Source: Pandoraea nosoerga
GTDB taxonomy: Bacteria > Pseudomonadota > Gammaproteobacteria > Burkholderiales > Burkholderiaceae
Reading direction: 5' to 3'
NCBI RefSeq assembly: GCF_902459585.1
Contig: NZ_CABPSC010000012.1
Coordinates: 62,001-126,000 of the forward strand
Length of the DNA: 64,000 nt
Positions 47,748 through 55,611 of the stretch are shown piece by piece. Within the stretch, counting starts at the first letter, position 1. Every line of letters starts with the position of its first letter. A program made the position numbers and the translations under genes. The notes beneath the pieces were generated by a model. That model did not search any database and had not been told where the DNA came from. It saw only the letters and a list, made by a program, of their open reading frames with translations.

Positions 47748-48722
47748 ATGACCAAGGCAATCCGCATTGAACAGAACGGCGGCCCCGAGGTGATGCAGTA
47801 CGTCGACGTCGAAGTCGGCGAACCAGGCCCCGGCGAGGCGCGTGTGCGCCATCAGGCCGTCGGACTGAACTACATCGACGTCTATTTCCGCACCGGTCTC
47901 TACCCGCAGCCACTGCCTGCCGGACTCGGCATGGAAGCAGCCGGCGTGGTGGAAGCGGTCGGCGAGGGGGTGACGCACGTGAAACCGGGCGATCGTGTGG
48001 CTTACGCGAGCCGACCGTGCGGCGCCTACTCGCAGGCGCGCGTCATGCCGGCCGCGCCGCTCGTGCGCCTGCCCGACACCATCAGTGACGAGCAGGCCGC
48101 CGCGATGATGCTGCAGGGCATGACGGCCCAGTATCTGCTGCGTCGCACATACCCGGTGAAGGCCGGCGACACCATCCTCATTCACGCGGCGGCAGGCGGG
48201 GTGGGCCTGATCGTGTGCCAATGGGCGAAGGCGCTCGGCGCCACGGTGATCGGCACGGTGGGCTCCGACGAAAAAGCGGCGCTCGTGCGCCAGTACGGCT
48301 GCGACCATCCGATCGTCTACACGCGCGAGAATTTCGTGGAGCGCGTCAAGGAGATCACGGGCGGCGAGGGCGTGCCGGTGGTCTACGATTCGATCGGCAA
48401 GGACACCTTCATGGGTTCGCTCGACTGCCTGCGCCCGCTGGGCACGATGGTCAACTTCGGCAATGCGTCGGGGCCTGTCACGCAGATCAACACCGCGGAC
48501 CTCGTCTCGCGCGGCTCGCTGTTCTTCACGCGTCCGACGCTTTTCAATTACACCGCGAAGCGCGCCGATCTCGAGGCCACGGCGAACGAGTTGTTCGATG
48601 TCGTTGCGAGCGGCAAGATCAGGATCGAAGTCAATCAGCGCTATGCGCTGGCCGACGTGGCGCAGGCGCATCGCGATCTCGAAGCGCGCAAGACCACTGG
48701 CTCGACGCTGCTCATGCCTTGA
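47748..48722 (+). CDS. qor: NADPH:quinone oxidoreductase (zeta-crystallin type)
   Basis: 324 residues, Shine-Dalgarno AAGGAAAGGAG. GroES-like N-terminal domain, then the Rossmann region ILIHAAAGGVGLIVCQWAKALGATVIGTVGSDEKAALVRQYG (about 145-185). VGLNYIDVYFRTGLYPQPLPAGLGMEAAGVVEAVG and DRVAYASRPCGAYSQ are Qor hallmarks; no catalytic zinc cysteines. One-electron or aldehyde-related quinone reduction with NADPH. Follows mgsA by 21 nt; the pair may handle reactive carbonyls. Confidence 0.92.
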   Translation: MTKAIRIEQNGGPEVMQYVDVEVGEPGPGEARVRHQAVGLNYIDVYFRTGLYPQPLPAGLGMEAAGVVEAVGEGVTHVKPGDRVAYASRPCGAYSQARVMPAAPLVRLPDTISDEQAAAMMLQGMTAQYLLRRTYPVKAGDTILIHAAAGGVGLIVCQWAKALGATVIGTVGSDEKAALVRQYGCDHPIVYTRENFVERVKEITGGEGVPVVYDSIGKDTFMGSLDCLRPLGTMVNFGNASGPVTQINTADLVSRGSLFFTRPTLFNYTAKRADLEATANELFDVVASGKIRIEVNQRYALADVAQAHRDLEARKTTGSTLLMP

Positions 48723-48747
48723 GCTCACCCGGGCATCGGAAACGCAG

Positions 48748-48774
48748 AAAAGGGACGCCTTGGCGTCCCTTTTT
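48748..48774. terminator. Terminator between qor and the DUF1232 gene
   Basis: AAAAGGGACGCC-TT-GGCGTCCCTTTTT, a 10-12 bp stem with A and T runs on either side, so usable from both strands. Confidence 0.92.
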
Positions 48775-48805
48775 GCATGGCCGGCGCCCGTGAAGGCGGT
48801 GCGGC

Positions 48806-49174
48806 TCAGGCGCGCTGCGTGAACACGTGAGCCCGCGCGTCCTCGCGAACGTCGGTCGGCAAACGCCCGATCAGCCAGTGCAACACCATGCCGATCACCA
48901 CCGCGTCGTCGAGCAGACCGAACACCGGCACGAAGTCGGGGATCAGGTCGAACGGGCTGAGGAGGTATGCCGCGAGCAGCGCGACTGCCGGCAACAGCCA
49001 GCGTGGGCGGCGGGGATCACGGACCGCATGCCAGAGGATGCGGAAATCGTGGCGGGCAATCTGCCACAGACGGAGGAAACGCTTCACTTGCAGACTCCTG
49101 GGACGGATGAACCCACCGACAAGGCGGGCGATGTGCGCCATCGACATGAAAATGGCAGAAATGTCGGCTAACAT
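48806..49174 (-). CDS. YkvA-type DUF1232 membrane protein
   Basis: 122 residues. The DUF1232 core is WLLPAVALLAAYLLSPFDLIPDFVPVFGLLDDAVVIGMVLHWLIGRLP (about 58-105): one helix, the SPFDLIPDF signature and a second helix. Widespread small membrane protein of unknown role. An alternative start nine codons later is possible; neither has a good Shine-Dalgarno. Confidence 0.85.
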   Translation of the reverse strand: MLADISAIFMSMAHIARLVGGFIRPRSLQVKRFLRLWQIARHDFRILWHAVRDPRRPRWLLPAVALLAAYLLSPFDLIPDFVPVFGLLDDAVVIGMVLHWLIGRLPTDVREDARAHVFTQRA

Positions 49175-49349
49175 CGCGCAACGTGCTCTGATTGTACGCG
49201 TGTGTCACCCGGTTTGCCGAAGCCCGGTGTGGTGCGCCCACATGGCGTTCAGCGTCGCGAAGTCGCGCACCGCAGTTGGACAGTCCTTACGTGATGCGGT
49301 TCATCGAGGCTTTTCGGACACGACTGACAGCCTCGTCGCGCTTTGCCGT

Positions 49350-49429
49350 GCTTGCCACCCCTTGCCGCCCCTTGCCGCCCCTTGCCGCCCCATAACGCTC
49401 CCTAACGCCCCTTGCCGCCCCTTAACGCC
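49350..49429 (+). repeat. Degenerate 10-bp tandem repeat (CCTTGCCGCC) upstream of the amidotransferase gene
   Basis: About eight consecutive 10-bp units, four close to CCTTGCCGCC and others reading CCATAACGCT or CCTTAACGCC. They lie 100-180 bp upstream of the start at 49532. The 357-bp gap 49175-49531 otherwise shows no promoter or RNA element. Unit length equals about one helical turn; origin by slippage is equally likely. Confidence 0.85.
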
Positions 49430-49531
49430 CCCTGGCTTCCCGGTTGCGGCGGGGTCGGGGCGGCGGGATAATTTCCCAGCCGCAATGGTCAATTCTTTTT
49501 TCCCCTTCGCGGACGCCATCAAAACGCCATC

Positions 49532-51070
49532 ATGACCGACGCTCAAGATCCGAAATCGCCGCAGCAGCCCCCCGAGTCCCAGAAACCTGACAACGAGACG
49601 AGCAAGAGCGCGACCCCGCCGGAAAAGCGCCCGGCGACCGATTCCGGTTCCGCGTCGCCTGCGCATGAGGCTTCGCAGGAGCCCGCGCAAGGATCCGATT
49701 ATGTCGAGCCCGCGTCGTCGAGCTCGGCGCATCCGACGGCCAAACCGGTCGCCGGCACGGCGGAGGGCTCCTCGGGCATGCCGCCGAACCCCGACACGCT
49801 CACACGGCCTGCCGCCTCGTCGGGCGCGGCGGCGGCCGGGGAGGCGAAGTCCGCTTCGCAGTCCGCCTCACAGCCCACTTCGCAGTCCGCGTCACAGCCC
49901 ACTCGCTCAACACAGGCCACGACGAGAGGGCCGGCCGCCGAAGTGGCCTCCGACAGCAACCCCATCGGCAAGCCGGCACCCGCGTCGCGAGAAGACGTCA
50001 AGGCTGCCGGCACGGGTAGCGCGGGCGGCAGCATCGGTGGAACGGACGCCGTCGGCAGCGGTGCGGACGAAGCCGCCGGCGCCAGTCGCGGCACCGGGCA
50101 GGGCGCTGGCGGCGGCGGTGGCGAGCCGCCCCATCAGCCAGCATTTGGCACCACACCGCGGCCCGGCAGTCCGTCGTCGATGGGCGGCCAGCCGTCGTAC
50201 CTGCAAGCGGGCGATTCGCCGTGGTCGGTCCTGCGCCGCATCATGTCCGCGCGTTTTCGCGCCTGGTACGACCGTGCCGGACAGCGCATCACGCAGCGCA
50301 CGCTGAAGATCGGCATCTCGGCGCGCATCTTCCACCCGGAGCCCGGCTCGAAGGGGCTGCGCAGCAAGACGCTGCAATACCTCGAAGAGTCCATCGCGCA
50401 CTGGGTAATGTCGCGCGACGTGCTGGTGTTCATGATCCCGACCGTCGACACGCAGGGTTTGCTCCACCCCAGCCACATCCGCCTGCACGATTACGCGAAG
50501 CACCTGGACGGACTGGTGCTGCAAGGGGGCGCCGACGTGTCGCCGCTCACCTACTCTGAAGTCGCGACGCGCCACGAGTGGCAGGGCGACCGCATGCGCG
50601 ACATGTACGAGCTCGAGCTGCTGCACGAGTTCGTGGAGCAGGGCAAGCCGATCCTCGGCGTGTGCCGCGGCTGCCAGTTGATCAACGTGGCGTTCGGCGG
50701 CACGCTGCACCAGGACATTGCGACCGATCTGCCGGAAGCTATCCCGCATGTGACGGAAACATACGAGCACAATCGCCATACGTTGACGTTCCCCGAGGGG
50801 TCGTCGCTCGCGCAGATGCTCGGGCCGGTAGATGTGCCGATCGTGAACTCGATTCACCACCAGTCCGTGAAGACGTTGGGACGCGATCTGAGCGTAGAGG
50901 CGGTGTGTGCCGAAGATGGGGTGGTCGAAGCCATCCGCTATCGCAAGGCGCCGTTCGTGATGGGCTTGCAGTGGCACCCGGAATTCCACCGCGCGGGCGG
51001 CCCGGAATTCCTCGACTGCACGCCGGTGCTCGACAACTTCCTGCGCGCGGCGCGCGAGACGCGCTTCTGA
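49532..51070 (+). CDS. Class I glutamine amidotransferase-like hydrolase (PuuD/peptidase C26) with long disordered N-terminus
   Basis: 512 residues against about 250 for the usual enzyme. Residues 1-235 are low complexity (Ser/Pro/Ala/Gly/Gln-rich, with SQSASQPT repeats) and predicted disordered. The catalytic domain (about 250-510) has LKIGISARIFHPEPGSKG, LDGLVLQGGADVSPL, the nucleophile in PILGVCRGCQLINVAFGGTLHQDI (about 372), NSIHHQSVKTLG, and His in GLQWHPEFH (about 485). The family hydrolyses gamma-glutamyl compounds such as gamma-glutamyl-GABA. No polyamine genes are adjacent. The reading frame and codon use continue through the N-terminal part, so it is probably real. Confidence 0.88.
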   Translation: MTDAQDPKSPQQPPESQKPDNETSKSATPPEKRPATDSGSASPAHEASQEPAQGSDYVEPASSSSAHPTAKPVAGTAEGSSGMPPNPDTLTRPAASSGAAAAGEAKSASQSASQPTSQSASQPTRSTQATTRGPAAEVASDSNPIGKPAPASREDVKAAGTGSAGGSIGGTDAVGSGADEAAGASRGTGQGAGGGGGEPPHQPAFGTTPRPGSPSSMGGQPSYLQAGDSPWSVLRRIMSARFRAWYDRAGQRITQRTLKIGISARIFHPEPGSKGLRSKTLQYLEESIAHWVMSRDVLVFMIPTVDTQGLLHPSHIRLHDYAKHLDGLVLQGGADVSPLTYSEVATRHEWQGDRMRDMYELELLHEFVEQGKPILGVCRGCQLINVAFGGTLHQDIATDLPEAIPHVTETYEHNRHTLTFPEGSSLAQMLGPVDVPIVNSIHHQSVKTLGRDLSVEAVCAEDGVVEAIRYRKAPFVMGLQWHPEFHRAGGPEFLDCTPVLDNFLRAARETRF

Positions 51071-51130
51071 TCCTCGGCACGCCGCCGGCCGGCATTGCCG
51101 GCCAGCTCGCTAACGAGCATCGTGCAAATG

Positions 51131-51167
51131 AAAAAAGGCTGAGTTCCGGGGAACTCAGCCTTTCTTT
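51131..51167. terminator. Bidirectional terminator between the amidotransferase and porin genes
   Basis: AAAAAA, perfect 11-bp stem GGCTGAGTTCC-GG-GGAACTCAGCC, then TTTCTTTC. Serves both convergent genes. Confidence 0.93.
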
Positions 51168-51212
51168 CGTCAAGAACACCGGAAAACGGCCCCGGTGTTC
51201 ACGCCGCCTGGA

Positions 51213-52376
51213 TTAGAAGCGGTGACGGATACCCGTGCCCACAACGGTTTGCGAGTTGTTCGACGACATACCGCCGGCCGCGCCGATACCCGCTGCGAGG
51301 TTGGTACCTTCGTTGTCGGAGATGTGCTGGTACGAACCGGTCAGGTACACATCGGTGCGCTTCGACAGACGGTAGTCAGCTTGCAGCGTAACGGTGTGGA
51401 ACTTCGGCTTCTTGTCGGTCGAGTCTTGCTTGGCCATCGTGTAGGTGTACGCGGCCGACAGCGAGACTGCCGGGGTCAGCATGTAGCGACCGTTGACTTC
51501 GAAGTTGTCGAACTTCAGACCGTCGTTGTTGAAGCCGACTGCGGTGCTGTTGTAGTTGATGCCGGACAGACCCTGGATTTGCGTGTGGGTGTACACCAGG
51601 CCGACGGTTGCCGGGCCGAAGGCGTAGTTACCACCAATACCCCAGACGCGTTGCTTCGATGCGTTGAACACCGAGTCGCCGCCAGCCGACGTGTCGACTG
51701 CACCGCTCGTGTTGTTGTTGCCCGGGTTGCCTTGACGCTCAAGGTAAGCGGCAGCCACCGTCAGCGGACCGTTTGCGTAGTTCACGCCGGCGCTGAATGC
51801 ACGGTTGTTGGCGAAGTCGCCGGCCTTGTTCGAGAAGCCATACAGGCCGCCGAAGGTCAGGCCGTTGTAGTTGGCGCTCGAGTACTTGACCGAGTTGTTC
51901 ACACGGAACGAGTTGTTCGTGTTGTCGTTATCGTACGGGTGCGATGCGATCGTGCCGCCGAACGACGAACCGTTCAGGGTGAGCGGTGCCAGGTAGTCGA
52001 CGACCGAGTCATATTGACGGCCGAACGTCAGCGCGCCGAACTTGTCGTTCTGCAGGCCGACGAAGGCTTGACGACCGAACATGCGGTTGTTCTGGCCCAG
52101 GTTACCGTTGTTGATCGAGAAACCGTTTTCCAGCACGAAGATGGCCTTGTTGCCGCCACCCAGGTCTTCCGAGCCCTTCAGGCCCCAACGGCTGCCGTTG
52201 ACCAGGCCGCTCGTTGCACGGAAGTTCTTCGAACCCGATGCGCCGATCGTGTTGGTCGAGTTGCTGGTGTACGAAACACCGGCGTCGATCAAGCCGTACA
52301 GGGTGACGCTGCTTTGTGCGTGCGCGCCCACCGAGAACGCGCCGATGGCGGCCGCGGCAAGAAGAGTTTTTTTCAT
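51213..52376 (-). CDS. Gram-negative general porin (Burkholderia OmpC-like trimeric type)
   Basis: 387 residues with signal peptide MKKTLLAAAAIGAFSVGAHA (cut after Ala20). Mature start QSSVTLYGLIDAGVSYTSN, the hallmark of beta-proteobacterial porins. Repeated amphipathic strands, SRWGLKGSEDLGGGNKAIFVLENGF, FGRQAFVGLQNDKFGALTFGRQYD, and C-terminal TVVGTGIRHRF with terminal Phe for BAM recognition. Asn-rich loops. Shine-Dalgarno GGAG. Lower G+C and stronger codon bias than neighbours fit a highly expressed outer-membrane protein. Confidence 0.95.
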   Translation of the reverse strand: MKKTLLAAAAIGAFSVGAHAQSSVTLYGLIDAGVSYTSNSTNTIGASGSKNFRATSGLVNGSRWGLKGSEDLGGGNKAIFVLENGFSINNGNLGQNNRMFGRQAFVGLQNDKFGALTFGRQYDSVVDYLAPLTLNGSSFGGTIASHPYDNDNTNNSFRVNNSVKYSSANYNGLTFGGLYGFSNKAGDFANNRAFSAGVNYANGPLTVAAAYLERQGNPGNNNTSGAVDTSAGGDSVFNASKQRVWGIGGNYAFGPATVGLVYTHTQIQGLSGINYNSTAVGFNNDGLKFDNFEVNGRYMLTPAVSLSAAYTYTMAKQDSTDKKPKFHTVTLQADYRLSKRTDVYLTGSYQHISDNEGTNLAAGIGAAGGMSSNNSQTVVGTGIRHRF

Positions 52377-52950
52377 GGTTTAAGCTCCAGTAACGTGACA
52401 CGAATCGCAGAATTCGCGTGAAAACAGAACGCGGCGAAACAGAACATGTCGAGGTGACGGTTTGTCATTCGCGGACCCGATCAAGTATCGGCACTGCTCT
52501 GTTGACAGGGGGCAGTGTATGAGTGGGCGGTACTCCCGCCTATTTCAGAATCCGCAAGAATCTATTTCAGATATGAGAACAATCCCGCGCATGTGCCGCA
52601 AAGCGTTGCCGCACAAGGGGTTGGCTTAGTTAAGCCTAGGCGAGAAACGGCAATGCAAGTGCCGTGTGTTGCGCTTGGGACACAGTATGAAGTGCCTGTC
52701 GAAGCGCGTGAGAAGCGTTGCCGAGCGTGGTCTTGCGCGCGACAGGTCCCTTGGGAGATAGTTCCGGCGCTGCGTGATCGTGTCGCAGCCGAGCGGTGCG
52801 CGCAAGCCGCGGCGAACGGCATGTGGCGACCGGTGTCGCGCTCACGGCGTCCCCCTCGAGCACAGGTGGCGCAGGCCGTGGCAAAAAGGCCTTTGTTTAT
52901 GGAGTGTTACGCGACTATTGCAAGTCCCCGAATAATGCATTGCGTCGAAT
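52377..52950. other. Long non-coding stretch upstream of the porin gene
   Basis: No convincing gene. It is less GC-rich than its surroundings and presumably carries the porin promoter. CTATTTCAGA occurs at 52540-52549 and again at 52562-52571, 22 bp (two turns) apart, which could be regulator sites. Open frames here on both strands lack Shine-Dalgarno sites and family features. Confidence 0.5.
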
Positions 52951-52989
52951 GATGACAATGATTTCGGGCTGCGCACCTATACTACGTTC

Positions 52990-53066
52990 CGCGAGAAGTA
53001 GACTTTTGCGTTGAGTGAAAAGTCTCCAAACCTTGGCGCGGCCTGCGTGGCCGCGCTTTTTTTTTT
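52990..53066 (+). ncRNA. Candidate small RNA (about 77 nt) ending in a strong terminator
   Basis: A TATACT -10 hexamer (52978-52983; only a weak, over-spaced ATGACA as -35) predicts a start near 52990. The transcript would hold a perfect 8-bp stem AGACTTTT/AAAAGTCT with 10-nt loop (53000-53025). A 10-nt single-stranded linker beginning CCAAACC follows, then a terminator with 8-bp stem GCGCGGCC/GGCCGCGC and ten T (53036-53066). No plus-strand protein gene exists upstream for this terminator to serve. It lies between the porin gene and the sigma-54 activator gene. No known RNA family recognised. Confidence 0.5.
53036..53066 (+). terminator. Strong rho-independent terminator of the candidate sRNA
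   Basis: GCGCGGCC-TGCGT-GGCCGCGC followed by ten consecutive T on the plus strand. The nearest plus-strand gene upstream ends at 51070 with its own terminator, so this one implies a separate transcript. Confidence 0.92.
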
Positions 53067-53150
53067 GCCCGCGATTTCCGCGGCGCTTCCGGTGCTGCTT
53101 TCGGCCGAACTTCATCGCACCTTTCGTTGTACTTTCGGCCGACCCTGCGG

Positions 53151-54443
53151 CTACGCGCAATATCCCGCGCGCAACGCTTCGCCGCAATCGCGCACGTGCG
53201 GGATGCTCAACTGCTTGAGCTTGCGATAGAGCGATGCGCGGCATACCCCGAGCGATCGGGCAGCAGCGGAAATATTCCATCGATGTTGCGAGAGCGCCTG
53301 CAGGATGCGCTCACGCTCCTGCGTTCGAGGCGACGCCGGTCCACGCGCGCCGACGAACGCGCTGCCGTGGGCGGGACCGAAAGCATCGGCACGCCCGCCG
53401 CCGATCGGACTCGCGCTCGGCAGGCGAGGCGCCTCGTCGAGCCGGGAAAAAGACGGCGACACCGGTGAAGACGCCGAGCCACGCGACATCGACCCTTCGG
53501 TCAGTTCAGGTGGCAAATCGCTTGCCCGCAGCACGTTTGCGTTCATGACGGCACACGCATAGCGCAGCGCCGCGCGCATCTGGCGCAGGTTGCCCGGCCA
53601 TGCATGCGAGAGCAGGCACGTCATGGCCTGCGGCGATACGCGCTCGAGCGCCTCGTCCACATGCACACCCGGCCACTCGTCGCATAGCATGCGGCCGATC
53701 AGCTCAACCTTGTCGTCACGGTCGCGCAGCGTCGGCAGCGTGAGCACGCCGACCGCGATGCGGTAATACAGATCCTCCCGAAACACGCCCTGCGCGACAG
53801 CGCCCGGAAGATCCTGGTGCGTCGCACAGATGAGCTGGACGTCCACGGGCACCGGCTGGCTTGCGCCCAGCGGCGTGACTTCGCGCTCGGAGAGCACGCG
53901 CAGCAGGCGTGTTTGCAGCGCGAGCGGCATGTCGCCGATCTCGTCGAGAAAGAGCGTACCGCCGTCGGCCTGCTGCAGCTTGCCCTTCATGCCGCCGGGC
54001 AGCGCGCCGGAGAACGCGCCGCGTTGATAGCCGAACAGCTCGCTCTCGACGAGATGCTCCGGCAGCGAAGCCGTATTGATGGCAACGAACGATTGGGCGC
54101 GGCGCTCGCTGTATTCGTGCAGGGCGCGGGCAAGAAACTCCTTGCCTGTGCCGGTCTCGCCGAGGATCAGAATCGGCAGGCCGCGATCGACGAAGCGCTT
54201 GCCGCGCGCGAGCAGCTCGCGCATGCGAGCGTCGGTGCCGCACAGGTCGTCGATGGCGAGGTAGTCGGGGCGCATCCGGCTGGCGGCCGCTTGCATTGCC
54301 GGCGTCGTGGGGGACGGCGCACGGGCGAGGCGTTCGGCGAGGGCGGCAATGTTGCCGAATGCGGTGTTGGCGCTGGCCGTGGCGCGTTGGCCTTGGCCGA
54401 CAGGTCGAGCGGGGGCAGGCGCTACAGCAAGGTGAGCGGGCAT
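53151..54443 (-). CDS. Sigma-54-dependent activator (bacterial enhancer-binding protein) without sensor domain
   Basis: 430 residues from ATG with AGGAG. Residues 1-65 are Ala/Pro-rich with no GAF, PAS or receiver domain. The AAA+ core has Walker A GETGTGKE (95-102), sigma-54 contact loop GAFSGA (142-147; usual GAFTGA), Walker B GGTLFLDE (161-168), sensor region and FREDLYYRI (221-229). A Pro/Ser linker (315-375) leads to a Fis-type HTH (about 378-415, RILQALSQHRWNISAAARSLGVCRASLYRKLKQL). Such proteins bind upstream enhancers and remodel sigma-54 polymerase. Probable targets are the two -24/-12 promoters at 59497 and 59968. What signal controls it is unclear. Confidence 0.92.
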   Translation of the reverse strand: MPAHLAVAPAPARPVGQGQRATASANTAFGNIAALAERLARAPSPTTPAMQAAASRMRPDYLAIDDLCGTDARMRELLARGKRFVDRGLPILILGETGTGKEFLARALHEYSERRAQSFVAINTASLPEHLVESELFGYQRGAFSGALPGGMKGKLQQADGGTLFLDEIGDMPLALQTRLLRVLSEREVTPLGASQPVPVDVQLICATHQDLPGAVAQGVFREDLYYRIAVGVLTLPTLRDRDDKVELIGRMLCDEWPGVHVDEALERVSPQAMTCLLSHAWPGNLRQMRAALRYACAVMNANVLRASDLPPELTEGSMSRGSASSPVSPSFSRLDEAPRLPSASPIGGGRADAFGPAHGSAFVGARGPASPRTQERERILQALSQHRWNISAAARSLGVCRASLYRKLKQLSIPHVRDCGEALRAGYCA

Positions 54444-54605
54444 GACTTGTCTCCTTCTCGTATCGGTACGAAAGGGCGCCGTCGGTGGCTTGTGGCCTGG
54501 CGATTCCTGACGTTTCTTTATGTTGCGGCCTGCTCGGGTAGCGACCGCCAATGCAGGATACGTCCGCTCAGTCATAACATCCAATACAATATAGATGCGC
54601 CATTA

Positions 54606-54620
54606 ATACCTTCGGGGTAT
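54606..54620. promoter_or_regulatory. Putative LysR-type box ATACC-N5-GGTAT
   Basis: ATACCTTCGGGGTAT is an inverted repeat of the T-N11-A form used by LysR proteins. It ends 3 bp before the ATG of the LysR gene at 54624, so binding would suit autorepression. A TACAAT hexamer (54585-54590) upstream could be the -10 of the gene. Confidence 0.45.
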
Positions 54621-54623
54621 AAG

Positions 54624-55568
54624 ATGATCGAACTGCGTCATTTGCAGTATTTCGTCGTGCTCGCCGAAACACTCCACTTCGGCCGTGCCGCCCAGCAATT
54701 GCACATCTCCCAGCCGCCGCTGTCGCGCCAAATCGCGCTCATGGAGGCGGAGCTCGGTGTGCAGCTCTTCGAGCGCACGCGCCGCAGCGTGAGACTCACG
54801 CGCGCCGGCACCCGCTTCTACCAGGACGCCGTCGAAATCCTCAACGCCGTCGATCGCGCGCGGCGCAACGTGGTGGCGGCCAGCCGCGGCGAAGACGGCG
54901 CGATTACGGTCGGCTTCATGATGTCCTCGGCCTACAACATCCTGCCCGCACTCACGCGCACCTACGCGGCGGCGTACTCGCGCGTGGACATGAAACTCGC
55001 GGAGACGCTGCCCAACCTGCTCGCCGAAGCCGTGCGGGCCGGCAAGACGGACGTCGGCATCATGTATCGCCCCGAGGACCTCACGGGGCTCGATACGGCA
55101 ACGGTCTTTCGCGAGGAGATGGTGGCGGTGCTGCCGCGCACGCACCCGCTGGCCAAAGTGCGGGTGCTCGACGCCAGGCAGCTCGCCGACGAATCTTTCG
55201 TGAGCATTCCGCGCGAGATTGCGCCGCTGGTCTACGACCTGATCGTGGTGCATTGCCGGCGTGCGGGCTTCTCGCCGCATATCCGGCTCGAGACGAACCT
55301 GCAGCAGACGATCATCAACCTGGTGGGAGAAGGACTGGGCGTGGCGATGGTGCCCATGTCGATGAGCAGCGCGAGCGCGTCGGGCAATGCGGTGTTCAAA
55401 CCGCTGCGCGACGCGCCGGTCGCGGAGGTGGCGCTGCTGTGGAGCCGCGACAATCACAATCCGTGTGTGGCGACCTTCGTGGAGAATGCGCGCAACGTAT
55501 GGCGCGAGATGCAGCGCGCGCCGGGGGCGCGGCTGGTGCCGGACATGCCCGACACCGGCGGGGAGTGA
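54624..55568 (+). CDS. LysR-family transcriptional regulator
   Basis: 314 residues from ATG (MIELRHLQYFVVLAETLHFGRAAQQLHISQPPLSRQIALMEAELGVQLFERT). HTH residues 1-60, then a CbnR/BenM-like effector domain (about 90-295, GAITVGFMMSSAYNILPALTRTY ... RTHPLAKVRVLDARQLADESFVSIPRE). Similar proteins control aromatic or carboxylate catabolism. It is divergent from the sigma-54 activator and convergent with the SDR gene of the catabolic arm, so it may add a second control layer. Effector unknown. Confidence 0.92.
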   Translation: MIELRHLQYFVVLAETLHFGRAAQQLHISQPPLSRQIALMEAELGVQLFERTRRSVRLTRAGTRFYQDAVEILNAVDRARRNVVAASRGEDGAITVGFMMSSAYNILPALTRTYAAAYSRVDMKLAETLPNLLAEAVRAGKTDVGIMYRPEDLTGLDTATVFREEMVAVLPRTHPLAKVRVLDARQLADESFVSIPREIAPLVYDLIVVHCRRAGFSPHIRLETNLQQTIINLVGEGLGVAMVPMSMSSASASGNAVFKPLRDAPVAEVALLWSRDNHNPCVATFVENARNVWREMQRAPGARLVPDMPDTGGE

Positions 55569-55611
55569 AACCGCGCACGAGGCCCCGCCGGGCCTCGATG
55601 CCGGCCGATTT

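Noticed and set aside
46068-48728. An 886-codon minus-strand frame opposite the SDR, mgsA and qor genes.
   Set aside because: Three recognisable enzymes are encoded on the plus strand. The minus frame is an Arg/His-rich shadow.
49301-49732. A 143-codon Arg-rich minus-strand frame overlapping the amidotransferase N-terminus.
   Set aside because: Composition is that of an antisense shadow, and it runs through the 10-bp repeat array.
52515-52952. A 145-codon plus-strand frame in the porin upstream gap.
   Set aside because: No Shine-Dalgarno, no domain, atypical composition, and it ends before the candidate sRNA promoter. Codon pattern does not resemble the neighbours.
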